The position numbers and the translations under genes were made by a program. A stretch of 64,000 nucleotides of DNA, taken from the NCBI RefSeq assembly GCF_014637345.1, contig NZ_BMEX01000004.1, positions 248,001 to 312,000 on the forward strand, given 5' to 3'. This DNA comes from Kroppenstedtia guangzhouensis. GTDB lineage: Bacteria > Bacillota > Bacilli > Thermoactinomycetales > DSM-45169. The notes below the pieces were generated by a model. That model saw only the letters and a list, made by a program, of their open reading frames with translations. It was not told the origin of the DNA and did not search any database. Below, piece after piece: positions 18,048 through 26,010 of the stretch. Position 1 is the first letter of the stretch; every line of letters begins with the position of its first letter.

Positions 18048-19290
18048 CGTTCTGAGGACACGAAACTTCCGTAACTACTTTTTTTCTGATATCATTTCCG
18101 GATTTGGGGTGGGCATGAGTACGATTGGTGCCAACTGGTTTATCATGGACCGGACCGGATCTCTCAGTGCAGTTGGATTAATGCTCACCCTCAATGTCCT
18201 GGCCAGTTTTGCAATCTCCCCTTTGTTTGGCATTGTGACGGACAGATTCAATCGGAAATCCATTATTCACGGAACCAACTGGAGCCGGGCGATACTTTTG
18301 TTGCTCATTGCCTCTGCTTTGCTCTTTTCAGGTTTTGACGTGATCTATCTATATTTGTTTACCATCGTCAATGGGATCGGATGGACGGTCTATATGTCGG
18401 CCTCGCGAAGCTTGGTGCAGGAACTGTTGCCAAAGGAGGATCTCCTCAACGGGAACTCTTTGATTGAGATCAGCTTGCAGGTTGGTATGTTTGTGGCGGG
18501 AGGGGTTTCCGGGGTTTTATACAAATTTTATGGATTCGAGGTGATCCTGATCCTGAACGCGGCTGCATTTGTGATCAGCTCGCTGTTCTTATACAGAATT
18601 CGATATACGCCGGTCGCTGTGGAAAAAAACAAAAGGGAGTCCTTCTATATCAATTTCAAGGAAGGGTTGAATTATTTAAGAGAACGGCCGGCGGTTTTCC
18701 TGCTGGGTGTGGCTTCCATTATTCCAATGGTTTCTGTGATGGTCTTCAACGTGGTTCTTCCCGGCTATGTGAGCGGCCCTGTGAATGGGGATTCCGTAGT
18801 TTTCGGGTTATCCGATATGTTTTACGGGATCGGAGGGCTTCTGTCAGGCTTCGTGGCGGCTTCCCTGGCAAAAAGACTTTCGAACACCAAAGCGATCGTG
18901 CTGTTTTTTATCATGGCCGTCAGTATTCAAATCGCTTGGGTTTTCAACCATTATGTTTTGGTTTTGTATATTGGGTGCGTATTATTCGGCCTCAGTAACT
19001 CTTCTCTGCGAATCGTTATGAATACAATGATTATGGAGACCATCTCCAAGTCGTTTATGGGGAGAGCCATGTCTGTGTGGATGGCGATCTCGTTTTTGCT
19101 TCAGTGCGTTTTTGCCATGGGACTTGGAGCCCTGATGGATCGGTATACTCCAAGTATCGGTTTTGTCGGAATTGGAGGTCTGATGCTTTTGGGTCTGGGG
19201 ATTGCACTGAGTGTCGTCCTCCGAAATGCATCTAACAAACCATCCGGGCAGCCCTTGAATGATGAAACCATGAAAGGAGAAACTTCATGA
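18037..19290 (+). CDS. MFS exporter (MFS_3/EntS-like), probable product efflux
   Basis: A 417-residue transporter with about twelve hydrophobic segments. Its start FRNYFFSDIISGFGVGMS and the 'LFGIVTDRFNRKSII' loop 2 match the enterobactin-exporter/transmembrane-secretion-effector branch of the major facilitator superfamily. AGGAGGAAGAA precedes the ATG. Being inside a biosynthetic operon and overlapping both neighbours, it most likely exports the finished compound and may give self-protection (inference). Confidence 0.88.
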   Translation: MVFSVLRTRNFRNYFFSDIISGFGVGMSTIGANWFIMDRTGSLSAVGLMLTLNVLASFAISPLFGIVTDRFNRKSIIHGTNWSRAILLLLIASALLFSGFDVIYLYLFTIVNGIGWTVYMSASRSLVQELLPKEDLLNGNSLIEISLQVGMFVAGGVSGVLYKFYGFEVILILNAAAFVISSLFLYRIRYTPVAVEKNKRESFYINFKEGLNYLRERPAVFLLGVASIIPMVSVMVFNVVLPGYVSGPVNGDSVVFGLSDMFYGIGGLLSGFVAASLAKRLSNTKAIVLFFIMAVSIQIAWVFNHYVLVLYIGCVLFGLSNSSLRIVMNTMIMETISKSFMGRAMSVWMAISFLLQCVFAMGLGALMDRYTPSIGFVGIGGLMLLGLGIALSVVLRNASNKPSGQPLNDETMKGETS

Positions 19291-20552
19291 GCGCACCAAA
19301 AATTGTGGCGTTTACCGAGCCGAGTTTCTATGGGGTCAGTTTTGCCAGGGCTGCATATGAACAGGGACATCAGGTGATTTCAATTGCCTCATCCGAGGAA
19401 AATCCCGCCAAGTACGGGTATGAAGGGTTCTATCATGATTTGCTGGTGGCGGATATCCGGGATGAAGAGTCCATCTATCACGCCATCAGAAATTCAAAAT
19501 ATGACGGCAAGCTGGATGCACTCGTACCCGCAACCGATTATGCCTCCCATCTCACGGCGAGAGTGGGGGAGCGCCTCGGTCTGAAGGGAGTGCCTTATAC
19601 AGCGGCGCTACGGTCCAGAAATAAGGATCTGGCAAGAGAAGCATACGATCAACACGGGATTCCCAGTGTTGATTATCGAAAAGTGAAAACCTTGGAGGAA
19701 GCAGAGAGAGCAGCAGCGGAGATCGGGTATCCGGTAGTTTTGAAACCAACGAATTGTGCAAGCTCTCAAGGTGTATATTTTATCAGCGGTCCGGACGAAC
19801 TGAGAGAAGCTTTTGCCGACCTTACTGAGTTTAAGATCACGTATATGGATTTCAAGGTTCGGGAGGAATATTTGGTTGAGGAGTATATTGAGGGGCAGGA
19901 GTTCAGTGTCGAACTTTTTTTGGAAGATGGTAAACCCCTTTTAGCGGTTGTGACTGAGAAAATCACTTCACCGCTGCCATACTTCGTAGAGGTGCTGCAC
20001 ACACTTCCAACCTCTGTTCATCAGGAACGGGAAGGGGAGATCATCGATACGGCAATCGGCGCCATGAAAGCGATCGGGATCCATGATGGACCCAGCCATG
20101 TGGAAGTGAAATTGTCGGCTACAGGGCCGCGCATCATTGAAGTGAACGGCAGGCCAGGTGGAGACCGGATTGCCTCCGATCTGTTGGTGCAGGCTTTTGG
20201 AATTGATATTTTTGAAGCCACCGTCAATTATTACCTGGATGCTCCCGTCAACCTTCAACCCCGTTGGAACCGGGCGGCGGCAATCGCGTACTTGACTGCG
20301 GAAAGAGAAGGAACGGTGGAAAAAATAGACGGATTGGAAGCTTTAAACGATAATGAAAATGTGGTCCACTCTCATCTCATGGTTCAACCGGGAGATCGGG
20401 TTACGGTGGCGCGAAACTCTGATGATCGGCTCGGTTATATCATAACCGTCGCTGATACGCCAGCAGAGGCAAAAGAAGTTGCGCTTCAATCGATAAAGAA
20501 CATTAAACTCTCTTATAAAGAAGCGAAGTTACCTCAAGAACATCAAATTTGA
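19287..20552 (+). CDS. ATP-grasp amino-acid/peptide ligase, last gene of the operon
   Basis: A 421-residue ATP-grasp enzyme of the carboxylate-amine ligase group to which BacD-like L-amino-acid ligases belong. An N-terminal Rossmann domain (PATDYASHLTARVGERLGLKG) is followed by the ATP-grasp core: GYPVVLKPTNCASSQGVYFI (about 153-172), YLVEEYIEGQEFSVELFLEDG, and the metal-binding end GPRIIEVNGRPGGDRI. Such enzymes join two amino acids, or an amine and an acid, through an acyl phosphate. With no NRPS present, this enzyme could make the peptide bond of the product after release from the carrier (inference). The start overlaps the MFS stop (ATGA). Confidence 0.88.
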   Translation: MSAPKIVAFTEPSFYGVSFARAAYEQGHQVISIASSEENPAKYGYEGFYHDLLVADIRDEESIYHAIRNSKYDGKLDALVPATDYASHLTARVGERLGLKGVPYTAALRSRNKDLAREAYDQHGIPSVDYRKVKTLEEAERAAAEIGYPVVLKPTNCASSQGVYFISGPDELREAFADLTEFKITYMDFKVREEYLVEEYIEGQEFSVELFLEDGKPLLAVVTEKITSPLPYFVEVLHTLPTSVHQEREGEIIDTAIGAMKAIGIHDGPSHVEVKLSATGPRIIEVNGRPGGDRIASDLLVQAFGIDIFEATVNYYLDAPVNLQPRWNRAAAIAYLTAEREGTVEKIDGLEALNDNENVVHSHLMVQPGDRVTVARNSDDRLGYIITVADTPAEAKEVALQSIKNIKLSYKEAKLPQEHQI

Positions 20553-20638
20553 CGAGAACAGAGATGTTGATAAACCTCATTCACAACGCTTCAATCAACA
20601 CGCCTGTACCTGCACCATTTTACACTGTAGAACAGGGC

Positions 20639-20793
20639 TGTTGATGAGCCAAAAAGTGGGCGGTGGAGGGAGTCGTGTACTGGCGTAGCGAGACCGGGAG
20701 CGAAGCGAACCTGGCGCGACTTGTGCCCTATGGGTGCAACGGTCGCGTGGTAGAACACGATCTCCCCACCCAAAATATGGCTAATCAACACGC
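20639..20793. repeat. Palindromic repeat element with imperfect terminal inverted repeats
   Basis: About 155 bases. The left end TGTTGATGAGCCA and the reverse of the right end TGTTGATTAGCCA match at 12 of 13 positions, and the similarity goes on into GTGGGCGGTGGAG against TTTGGGTGGGGAG. Inside are nested hairpins: CGCGAC with GTCGCG, and TTGTGCCC-TAT-GGGTGCAA. No protein is encoded. It lies between the carrier-protein operon and an unrelated gene, so it may be a MITE-like or bacterial interspersed element. A further hairpin (GGTGAATTCGGTTT with AAACCCGATTCTCCACC) follows at 20813-20850, the only other structure in the 20553-20966 gap; it could end the operon but lacks a good T tract. Confidence 0.6.
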
Positions 20794-20966
20794 GTGATTG
20801 TAGAAAGCTCTCTGGTGAATTCGGTTTTGTAGGAAACCCGATTCTCCACCGGGGGGCTTCTTTGGTTTGGGCTTATTCAAGTGTGTTTGGGAATGTTTCC
20901 GTAAAAACAAGAATCCGTTATCATGGAGAGAGGAAACAACGAATCATTATACCGAGGAGGTCCAAT

Positions 20967-21914
20967 ATGGAATCGAGCGATCTGATCGACTGGGGACATC
21001 GGATCCGGATGATCGATGGCTATGATCTGAATGTTCCGGGTCGGACGGGAATCTATGTGTTGGAAGAGGAAGAATTGACACTGGTGGAAACCGGCCCGAG
21101 TCTGTCTGTCCCCCGCATCCTGAAGGGATTGGAAGCTTTGGGCCACCGGCCGGAAGACGTGCGCAATGTGATTGTCACCCATATCCATCTGGATCATGCC
21201 GGCGGGGCGGGCCTCCTGTTGCAAAGTTGTCCAAAGGCGCGGGTGGTGGTGCATCCCCGGGGAGCCCGTCACTTGGCAGATCCCACCCGCCTGATTCAGG
21301 GGGCCCGGATGGTTTACGGGGAGCAGTTTGATGCATTATTTGAACCTGTGCTTCCCGTTCCCGAGGATCAGATCCTGGTTCGGAAGGATGGGGAGACTTT
21401 GGAGATCGGACCGGACCGGAAGCTGAAGTTTCTGGACTCCCCCGGCCATGCCGCCCACCACTTCAGTATATATGATCCGGTCAGCCGGGGGTTGTTTGCC
21501 GGGGATACCGCCGGGATCCGATACGGACAGCTGGAGGAGTTGGGATGCTCTTTGTATATTCCTTCCACTTCCCCCAATCAATTTGATCCCGCTGCGATGA
21601 AACAATCCATCGATCGCTTCCGCAAAGAAGAGGTGGACCGAATTTTTTTCGGCCATTTCGGGATGTCGGAGGAGCCTGAAGTGGTCTATGAACAGGTGAC
21701 CGCGGCGCTGGATGTATTTATGGAGGCGGGGGAAGAGGCGATGGCGGCAGGTGAGGGAGCCGCCGGAATCGAGAAACGGTTGAAAGACAGGTACCGGGGG
21801 TTCCTTCGGGAGCAAGGGATTCCAGAGGATCATCCCGTTTATTTTCTCTTGAATCTCGACCTGAACGTCAGCTCCATGGGGATGGAGCATTATCTGAGCC
21901 GGAAGGGAAAGTGA
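20967..21914 (+). CDS. MBL-fold metallohydrolase
   Basis: A 315-residue metallo-beta-lactamase-fold hydrolase. The metal motif is THIHLDHAGG, then a DSPGHAAHHFS His and a GLFAGDTAG Asp. The C-terminal helical part (about 230-315) resembles that of other MBL hydrolases with a dimerising tail. GAGGAGG precedes ATG 20967; the frame is open back to 20862 without a site. The substrate is unknown. A glutaredoxin gene follows 70 bases later. Confidence 0.88.
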   Translation: MESSDLIDWGHRIRMIDGYDLNVPGRTGIYVLEEEELTLVETGPSLSVPRILKGLEALGHRPEDVRNVIVTHIHLDHAGGAGLLLQSCPKARVVVHPRGARHLADPTRLIQGARMVYGEQFDALFEPVLPVPEDQILVRKDGETLEIGPDRKLKFLDSPGHAAHHFSIYDPVSRGLFAGDTAGIRYGQLEELGCSLYIPSTSPNQFDPAAMKQSIDRFRKEEVDRIFFGHFGMSEEPEVVYEQVTAALDVFMEAGEEAMAAGEGAAGIEKRLKDRYRGFLREQGIPEDHPVYFLLNLDLNVSSMGMEHYLSRKGK

Positions 21915-21984
21915 AATCGGGGACTGTTATAGACGGATGTTGCAAAGTGATCTGAACAGTGTGAAATGGGAGGAGGATCGAACC

Positions 21985-22212
21985 ATGCGAGTGACCGTTT
22001 ATTCCAAGCCTCACTGCCTGGAATGCAACCTGGTGAAACGTTTTCTCAAAGACCACGGAGTGAAATTTGAAGTGAAAGATTGCAACTCCCACCCGGAATA
22101 TCTGGAAGAAGTGAAGGGGATGGGTTTTCTCGGTGTTCCGGTCACCGTGATCGATGGAACACCCATCCGGGGTTTGAAGCCGGATGAATTGAAGAAACAC
22201 CTCAATCAGTGA
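21985..22212 (+). CDS. Glutaredoxin-like thiol protein (NrdH/YtnI type)
   Basis: A 75-residue thioredoxin-fold protein with the redox motif SKPHCLECNLVKRFL and the cis-proline loop GVPVTVIDG. It would reduce disulfides or act as electron donor for a reductase. The start is ATG 21985 with GGGAGGAGG eight bases upstream. The stop codon lies inside a long hairpin. Confidence 0.88.
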   Translation: MRVTVYSKPHCLECNLVKRFLKDHGVKFEVKDCNSHPEYLEEVKGMGFLGVPVTVIDGTPIRGLKPDELKKHLNQ

Positions 22213-22241
22213 CAAGGGGGATATTTTCCCTGTCACTGATT
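22204..22241. terminator. Hairpin at the end of the glutaredoxin gene
   Basis: AATCAGTGACA (22204-22214) pairs perfectly with TGTCACTGATT (22231-22241). There is no T tract, so ending may be weak or need a factor. Confidence 0.5.
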
Positions 22242-22328
22242 GATTACTGGAATTTCATGCGGGCTTGCTTCATATATCAAAATTCATTGGAATACATTCA
22301 ACGGTTATAAATTCAACTGTACCGAATC

Positions 22329-22364
22329 AAAAAAGAGTGCGGAGAAAACAGGTTTCTCCGCACT
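22329..22364 (-). terminator. Terminator of the lactonase-ADH-SSADH operon
   Basis: On the minus strand AGTGCGGAGAAA pairs with TTTCTCCGCACT, followed by CTTTTTT. It lies 14 bases beyond the dehydrogenase stop. Confidence 0.85.
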
Positions 22365-22377
22365 TGAATTTTCGGAT

Positions 22378-23826
22378 TCAATCGCTTTTTCCCTGGATTC
22401 CTCCCAAGGAAATATATTTGATTTCCAGGTATTCTTCCAATCCATATTTACTTCCTTCTCTGCCCAGGCCGGACTCTTTCATTCCTCCAAAAGGTGCCTG
22501 TGCGGTGGAAGGCAACCCGTCATTTGCCCCCAGGATGCCATAGTCCAACTGCTCTGACAATCGGAAGACCCTTCCCACGTCCCGGGTGAAAAAATATGCT
22601 GCCAAACCCGAAGGTGTCTGATTGGCCTTTTCGATCACTTCCCTTTCGGAACAGAAAGAAAAAAGAGGTGCCACCGGTCCAAAGGTTTCTTCCCGGGAAA
22701 GTATCATGGAGTCATCTGTATGGGTCAACACCGTGGGTTCGTAAAAATACCCCCCAGGGATCTCGGCCCGCCGTCCTCCTGTGACCACGATGGCACCATT
22801 GTTTACAGCATCTTCCACATGACGTTCCACTTTCTCCAGAGTTTCCTTGTTGACCAAAGGACCAACCTGAACCTCAGCTTCCAATCCGTTTCCAACTTTC
22901 ATACTGCGAAAATGAGATGCCATTTTTTCTGCAAAAGATTCCATGATCTTCTCATGAACATAAAATCTGTTGGCCGCTACACAAGTTTCTCCCATTCCCC
23001 GCATCTTGGCAACAACAGCCTGCTTAACTGCCTGATCCAAATCAGCATCGGGAAATACGATGAAAGGAGCGTGTCCTCCCAGTTCAAGGGAAACACGTTT
23101 TACAGTGGAAGCCGCCTGTTGCATCAAATGCTTTCCCACCTCTGTCGAACCTGTAAAAGAGATCTTCCGAACCCGGGGATCTTCCATAGCCACTTCAGTA
23201 AGGCCGGCAGCATCCCGCCCGACAATAATGGACAGCACTCCTTGTGGCAAACCTGCCTCTTCAAAGATTTTTGCGATTTCCAACGCTGACAGGGGGGTTA
23301 GTTCTGATGGTTTGACAATCACCGGACATCCCGCAGCCAGAGCCGGACCCAACTTTCGGGTGATCATGGCAGAGGGGAAGTTCCAGGGAGTGATCGCCAA
23401 ACAGACTCCCACCGGCTGTTTAAAGACCAAAATCCGTTTATCCGGAGAGTTTGCGGGAATGGTATCCCCATAAATCCGTTTTCCTTCCTCTGCAAACCAA
23501 TCCAAAAAGGATGCAGCATACAGAATTTCTCCCCGGGCCTCGGTCAAGGGTTTTCCTTCTTCCGATGTCAAAATTTTTGCCAGTTCCTCTTTTCGTTCCC
23601 TCATTAACCGGGAAGCATCCATAAGAATCCGGCTCCGTTCCTGAGCAGGTCTCTGTGCCCAGTACCGCTCTACCTGGACAGCAGACTCAATCGCCTGTGC
23701 CATCTGGCTGACATCCGCATCGGGCACAGAGGCCAGCACTTGTCCGTTGGCTGGGTTCCTCACTTCAAACCGATTTTTGGAGTCGACCCATTTTCCGCCG
23801 ATATACAACTGATACTGGGAATCCAT
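22378..23826 (-). CDS. NAD(P)-dependent succinate-semialdehyde dehydrogenase
   Basis: An aldehyde dehydrogenase of about 482 residues, of the GabD/BlcA subfamily. Motifs are PWNFPSAM, KPSELTPLSAL, FTGSTEVGKHLM, LELGGHAPFIVF with the catalytic Glu, and GMGETCVAANRFYVHE with the catalytic Cys. It would oxidise succinate semialdehyde to succinate. The start MDSQYQLYIGG (23826) has GGGAGGAG upstream; an earlier in-frame start lies before that site. It is the last gene of a three-gene minus-strand operon 15 bases after the alcohol dehydrogenase. Together they match the AttK/BlcA step of gamma-butyrolactone catabolism. Confidence 0.9.
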   Translation of the reverse strand: MDSQYQLYIGGKWVDSKNRFEVRNPANGQVLASVPDADVSQMAQAIESAVQVERYWAQRPAQERSRILMDASRLMRERKEELAKILTSEEGKPLTEARGEILYAASFLDWFAEEGKRIYGDTIPANSPDKRILVFKQPVGVCLAITPWNFPSAMITRKLGPALAAGCPVIVKPSELTPLSALEIAKIFEEAGLPQGVLSIIVGRDAAGLTEVAMEDPRVRKISFTGSTEVGKHLMQQAASTVKRVSLELGGHAPFIVFPDADLDQAVKQAVVAKMRGMGETCVAANRFYVHEKIMESFAEKMASHFRSMKVGNGLEAEVQVGPLVNKETLEKVERHVEDAVNNGAIVVTGGRRAEIPGGYFYEPTVLTHTDDSMILSREETFGPVAPLFSFCSEREVIEKANQTPSGLAAYFFTRDVGRVFRLSEQLDYGILGANDGLPSTAQAPFGGMKESGLGREGSKYGLEEYLEIKYISLGGIQGKSD

Positions 23827-23841
23827 ATCCTCTCCTCCCAC

Positions 23842-24966
23842 TTACATAGTAATTACTATACGCGCCGCCTGTCCTTGGTCCAACCAATCAAATCCCTCAT
23901 TGATCCGTTCCAGGGGGAGGGTTTTGGTCAGCAGCCGATCCACCGGCAGCTTTCCTTGTTTATACAACTGAATGAATCTTGGGATATCTCGCCGGGGCAC
24001 ACAGCTTCCCACATAAGATCCCTTGATGGTTCGCTCCTCTGCGGTTAATGTCACCTGGGGAAAGGAAAAGTGATGATCCGGGTGGGGAAGTCCTGTAGTG
24101 ACGGTGGTCCCTCCTCTGGAAGTTATTTCGTAAGCCGTTTTCATCGCCGAAACGACGCCGGCGGTTTCAAAAGCATACTCGACTCCTCCCCCGGTCTCTT
24201 TGCGAATCTTCTGGATCACTTCAGGATCGTTGGCGTTATATGTTTCTGTTGCACCAAGACTTTCCGCCATTTTCAGCTTTTCCGGATTTATATCCACTGC
24301 AATGATCTTACGTGCTCCCGTAAGCATGGATCCCAATAAAGCACTCAGTCCAATTCCCCCCAATCCGACAACTGCAACACAGCTTCCAGTGGGGACCCGG
24401 GCCGTATGAATGACTGCACCCACTCCCGTCATCACGGCACAGCCAAAGATGGCCACTTTTTCAAAAGGAATATCCGGATCCACTTGTATCAGCGAGTGTT
24501 TATTGATGACTGCATAGTCGGCAAAACCGGAGACTCCCAGATGATGATGGATGTGAATTCCTTCTCTACTCAGACGCCGCTTACCACCGAGCAGAGTTCC
24601 TTGGTTATTGGCTTGGGCACCCGGTTCACACAGGGCGGGACGTCCTTCCATACAGGGCAGACAGTGGCCGCAGCTGGGGACAAAAGAGCAGACGACATGA
24701 TCGCCGGCTTGAAATTCTTTGACTCCATCCCCCACTTCCACTACAATTCCGGCAGCCTCATGACCCAAAGCCATGGGAGTAGGTCGTGGGCGGCTGCCGT
24801 TGATCACAGAGAGATCCGAATGACACAACCCTGCCGCTTGAATCCTCACCAAAACTTCATCCCGTCCCGGCCTCCCCAGTTCCACATCTTCCAACTGTAA
24901 TGGCCGGCTTTTCTGATACGGGGTGGGTCTTCCTGTTTCATGAAGCACTGCTGCACGTGTTCGCAT
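23842..24966 (-). CDS. Zinc-dependent alcohol dehydrogenase (probable 4-hydroxybutyrate dehydrogenase)
   Basis: A 374-residue medium-chain dehydrogenase. The catalytic zinc site is GLCHSDLSV and GHEAAG, the structural zinc loop is CGHCLPCMEGRPALC, and the NAD site is GLGGIGLSALLG. The general family also contains class III enzymes, but the neighbours (lactonase before, semialdehyde dehydrogenase after) point to the BlcB/AttL role: 4-hydroxybutyrate to succinate semialdehyde. That assignment is inference. It lies 14 bases after the lactonase. Confidence 0.88.
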   Translation of the reverse strand: MRTRAAVLHETGRPTPYQKSRPLQLEDVELGRPGRDEVLVRIQAAGLCHSDLSVINGSRPRPTPMALGHEAAGIVVEVGDGVKEFQAGDHVVCSFVPSCGHCLPCMEGRPALCEPGAQANNQGTLLGGKRRLSREGIHIHHHLGVSGFADYAVINKHSLIQVDPDIPFEKVAIFGCAVMTGVGAVIHTARVPTGSCVAVVGLGGIGLSALLGSMLTGARKIIAVDINPEKLKMAESLGATETYNANDPEVIQKIRKETGGGVEYAFETAGVVSAMKTAYEITSRGGTTVTTGLPHPDHHFSFPQVTLTAEERTIKGSYVGSCVPRRDIPRFIQLYKQGKLPVDRLLTKTLPLERINEGFDWLDQGQAARIVITM

Positions 24967-24980
24967 GGAAATCTCCCGCC

Positions 24981-25814
24981 TTATTCGTAGTATCCCTCAG
25001 TCGACTTGCGGAACTTTTTGAATTGGTCTTTGTCGTGGCCAAACCAAACCTGGGCATTGTGGCGTCTGGCGTACTCCTTGATGTACTCCACCGCTTTCGT
25101 AAAACCTACCGAGTCGTAGATAATCCCGGGGATTTTCACGGGGGGTCCATAATTTTCTGCAGAATAGACGGCATCAGAAGCGAGGATAATGGATCCTGTC
25201 TCCGGCAAATCCACGTGGAGGCCCAACATGCCCCAGGCATGTCCACTGCCAAAATTGAGGATTTTAACCCCATCCACCAGCGGAATTTCTTGCTCGCTCC
25301 GTTGGATGGGACTCCAATCCAGGCCTGTCTTCACCCAAGCATCGATATCGGCCCATACATAGGCTCCCATATCTTTATTGATGGCATAGCTTTTCATGGT
25401 ATTGGCCAGTTCATCTTCATGGACGATAATCTGAGCATTTGTAAATATCTCCAGACAACCTGCATGATCCAAATGAAGGTGAGAAACCACCACATATCGA
25501 ATATCTTCGGGACGGACACTCAGTTGCTCCAAGCGATGGGGCAGGTAACACTCTTCGCTGGCGAAATGAGGGAACATTTTTTGCACCGGTTCGGGCCAAC
25601 GACCTTCTTTCCCCATCCCATCGGGATTACAAGCAGTGTCGAAGAGGATTTTTCCCTCCGGATGATCAATAAGTACAGTATAGATCGGAAATTCAACAAA
25701 TTCCGCAGGTGGATTCGGAAGGTCGATGGAAGCTGGATTGTGCATGGCTACCATAAAACCCTTGTCCATCTTCATCGTTCCATTATCCAAAACATAGAGT
25801 TTGAGGTTGTTCAC
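24981..25814 (-). CDS. MBL-fold lactonase (AttM/BlcC/AiiA-like)
   Basis: A protein of about 277 residues of the N-acyl-homoserine-lactonase family. It opens VNNLKLYVLDNGTMKMDK, has the metal motif SHLHLDHAG, the later GSGHAWGMLGL His and the LASDAVYS Asp, and ends in the GHDKDQFKKF segment seen in AttM-type enzymes. These open gamma-butyrolactone and AHL rings. GTG 25814 is the start, with AAGGAGGG six bases before it; the longer frame to 25967 would run over the promoter. First gene of the operon. Confidence 0.9.
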   Translation of the reverse strand: MNNLKLYVLDNGTMKMDKGFMVAMHNPASIDLPNPPAEFVEFPIYTVLIDHPEGKILFDTACNPDGMGKEGRWPEPVQKMFPHFASEECYLPHRLEQLSVRPEDIRYVVVSHLHLDHAGCLEIFTNAQIIVHEDELANTMKSYAINKDMGAYVWADIDAWVKTGLDWSPIQRSEQEIPLVDGVKILNFGSGHAWGMLGLHVDLPETGSIILASDAVYSAENYGPPVKIPGIIYDSVGFTKAVEYIKEYARRHNAQVWFGHDKDQFKKFRKSTEGYYE

Positions 25815-25850
25815 CAGAATCCCTCCTTGATGATGTTCACCTGATAAATT

Positions 25851-25869
25851 ATGCAAACTCCATGCCAAT
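25851..25869 (-). promoter_or_regulatory. Sigma-54 promoter of the lactonase operon
   Basis: On the minus strand the sequence is ATTGGCATGGAGTTTGCAT. The -24 GG and -12 GC are exactly ten bases apart, as sigma-54 requires, and the match to TGGCAC-N5-TTGCA is close. It is 37 bases before the GTG start. The gene next door, pointing away, encodes a sigma-54 activator. Confidence 0.8.
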
Positions 25870-25907
25870 GGTAAACCTTCAATCTCAGGGTATTCATACT
25901 GGTCCAT

Positions 25908-25943
25908 ATTGCAAAATTGCAATTCGGGGGTGGTCTTTTTGCA
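25908..25943. promoter_or_regulatory. Repeated TTGCAA sites, candidate activator-binding region
   Basis: ATTGCAAAATTGCAAT followed 15 bases later by TTTTTGCAAC gives three copies of the self-complementary TTGCAA. They lie 40-75 bases upstream of the sigma-54 promoter, between it and the divergent activator gene. Upstream activating site for that regulator is the simplest reading. Confidence 0.45.
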
Positions 25944-26010
25944 ACTTTTCAACAGGAGCTTGTCCACTGATTTCTCATCTCACAGCTGGTACCGCAATCG
26001 GGTGTCCACT

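Noticed and set aside
10343-20552. The operon as an ordinary lysine or arginine pathway
   Set aside because: No homocitrate-pathway genes, no LysJ-type transaminase, and a transketolase, exporter and ligase are present instead. Not formally excluded.
20591-20791. 66-codon minus-strand open frame
   Set aside because: It lies across the palindromic repeat and is explained by that element.
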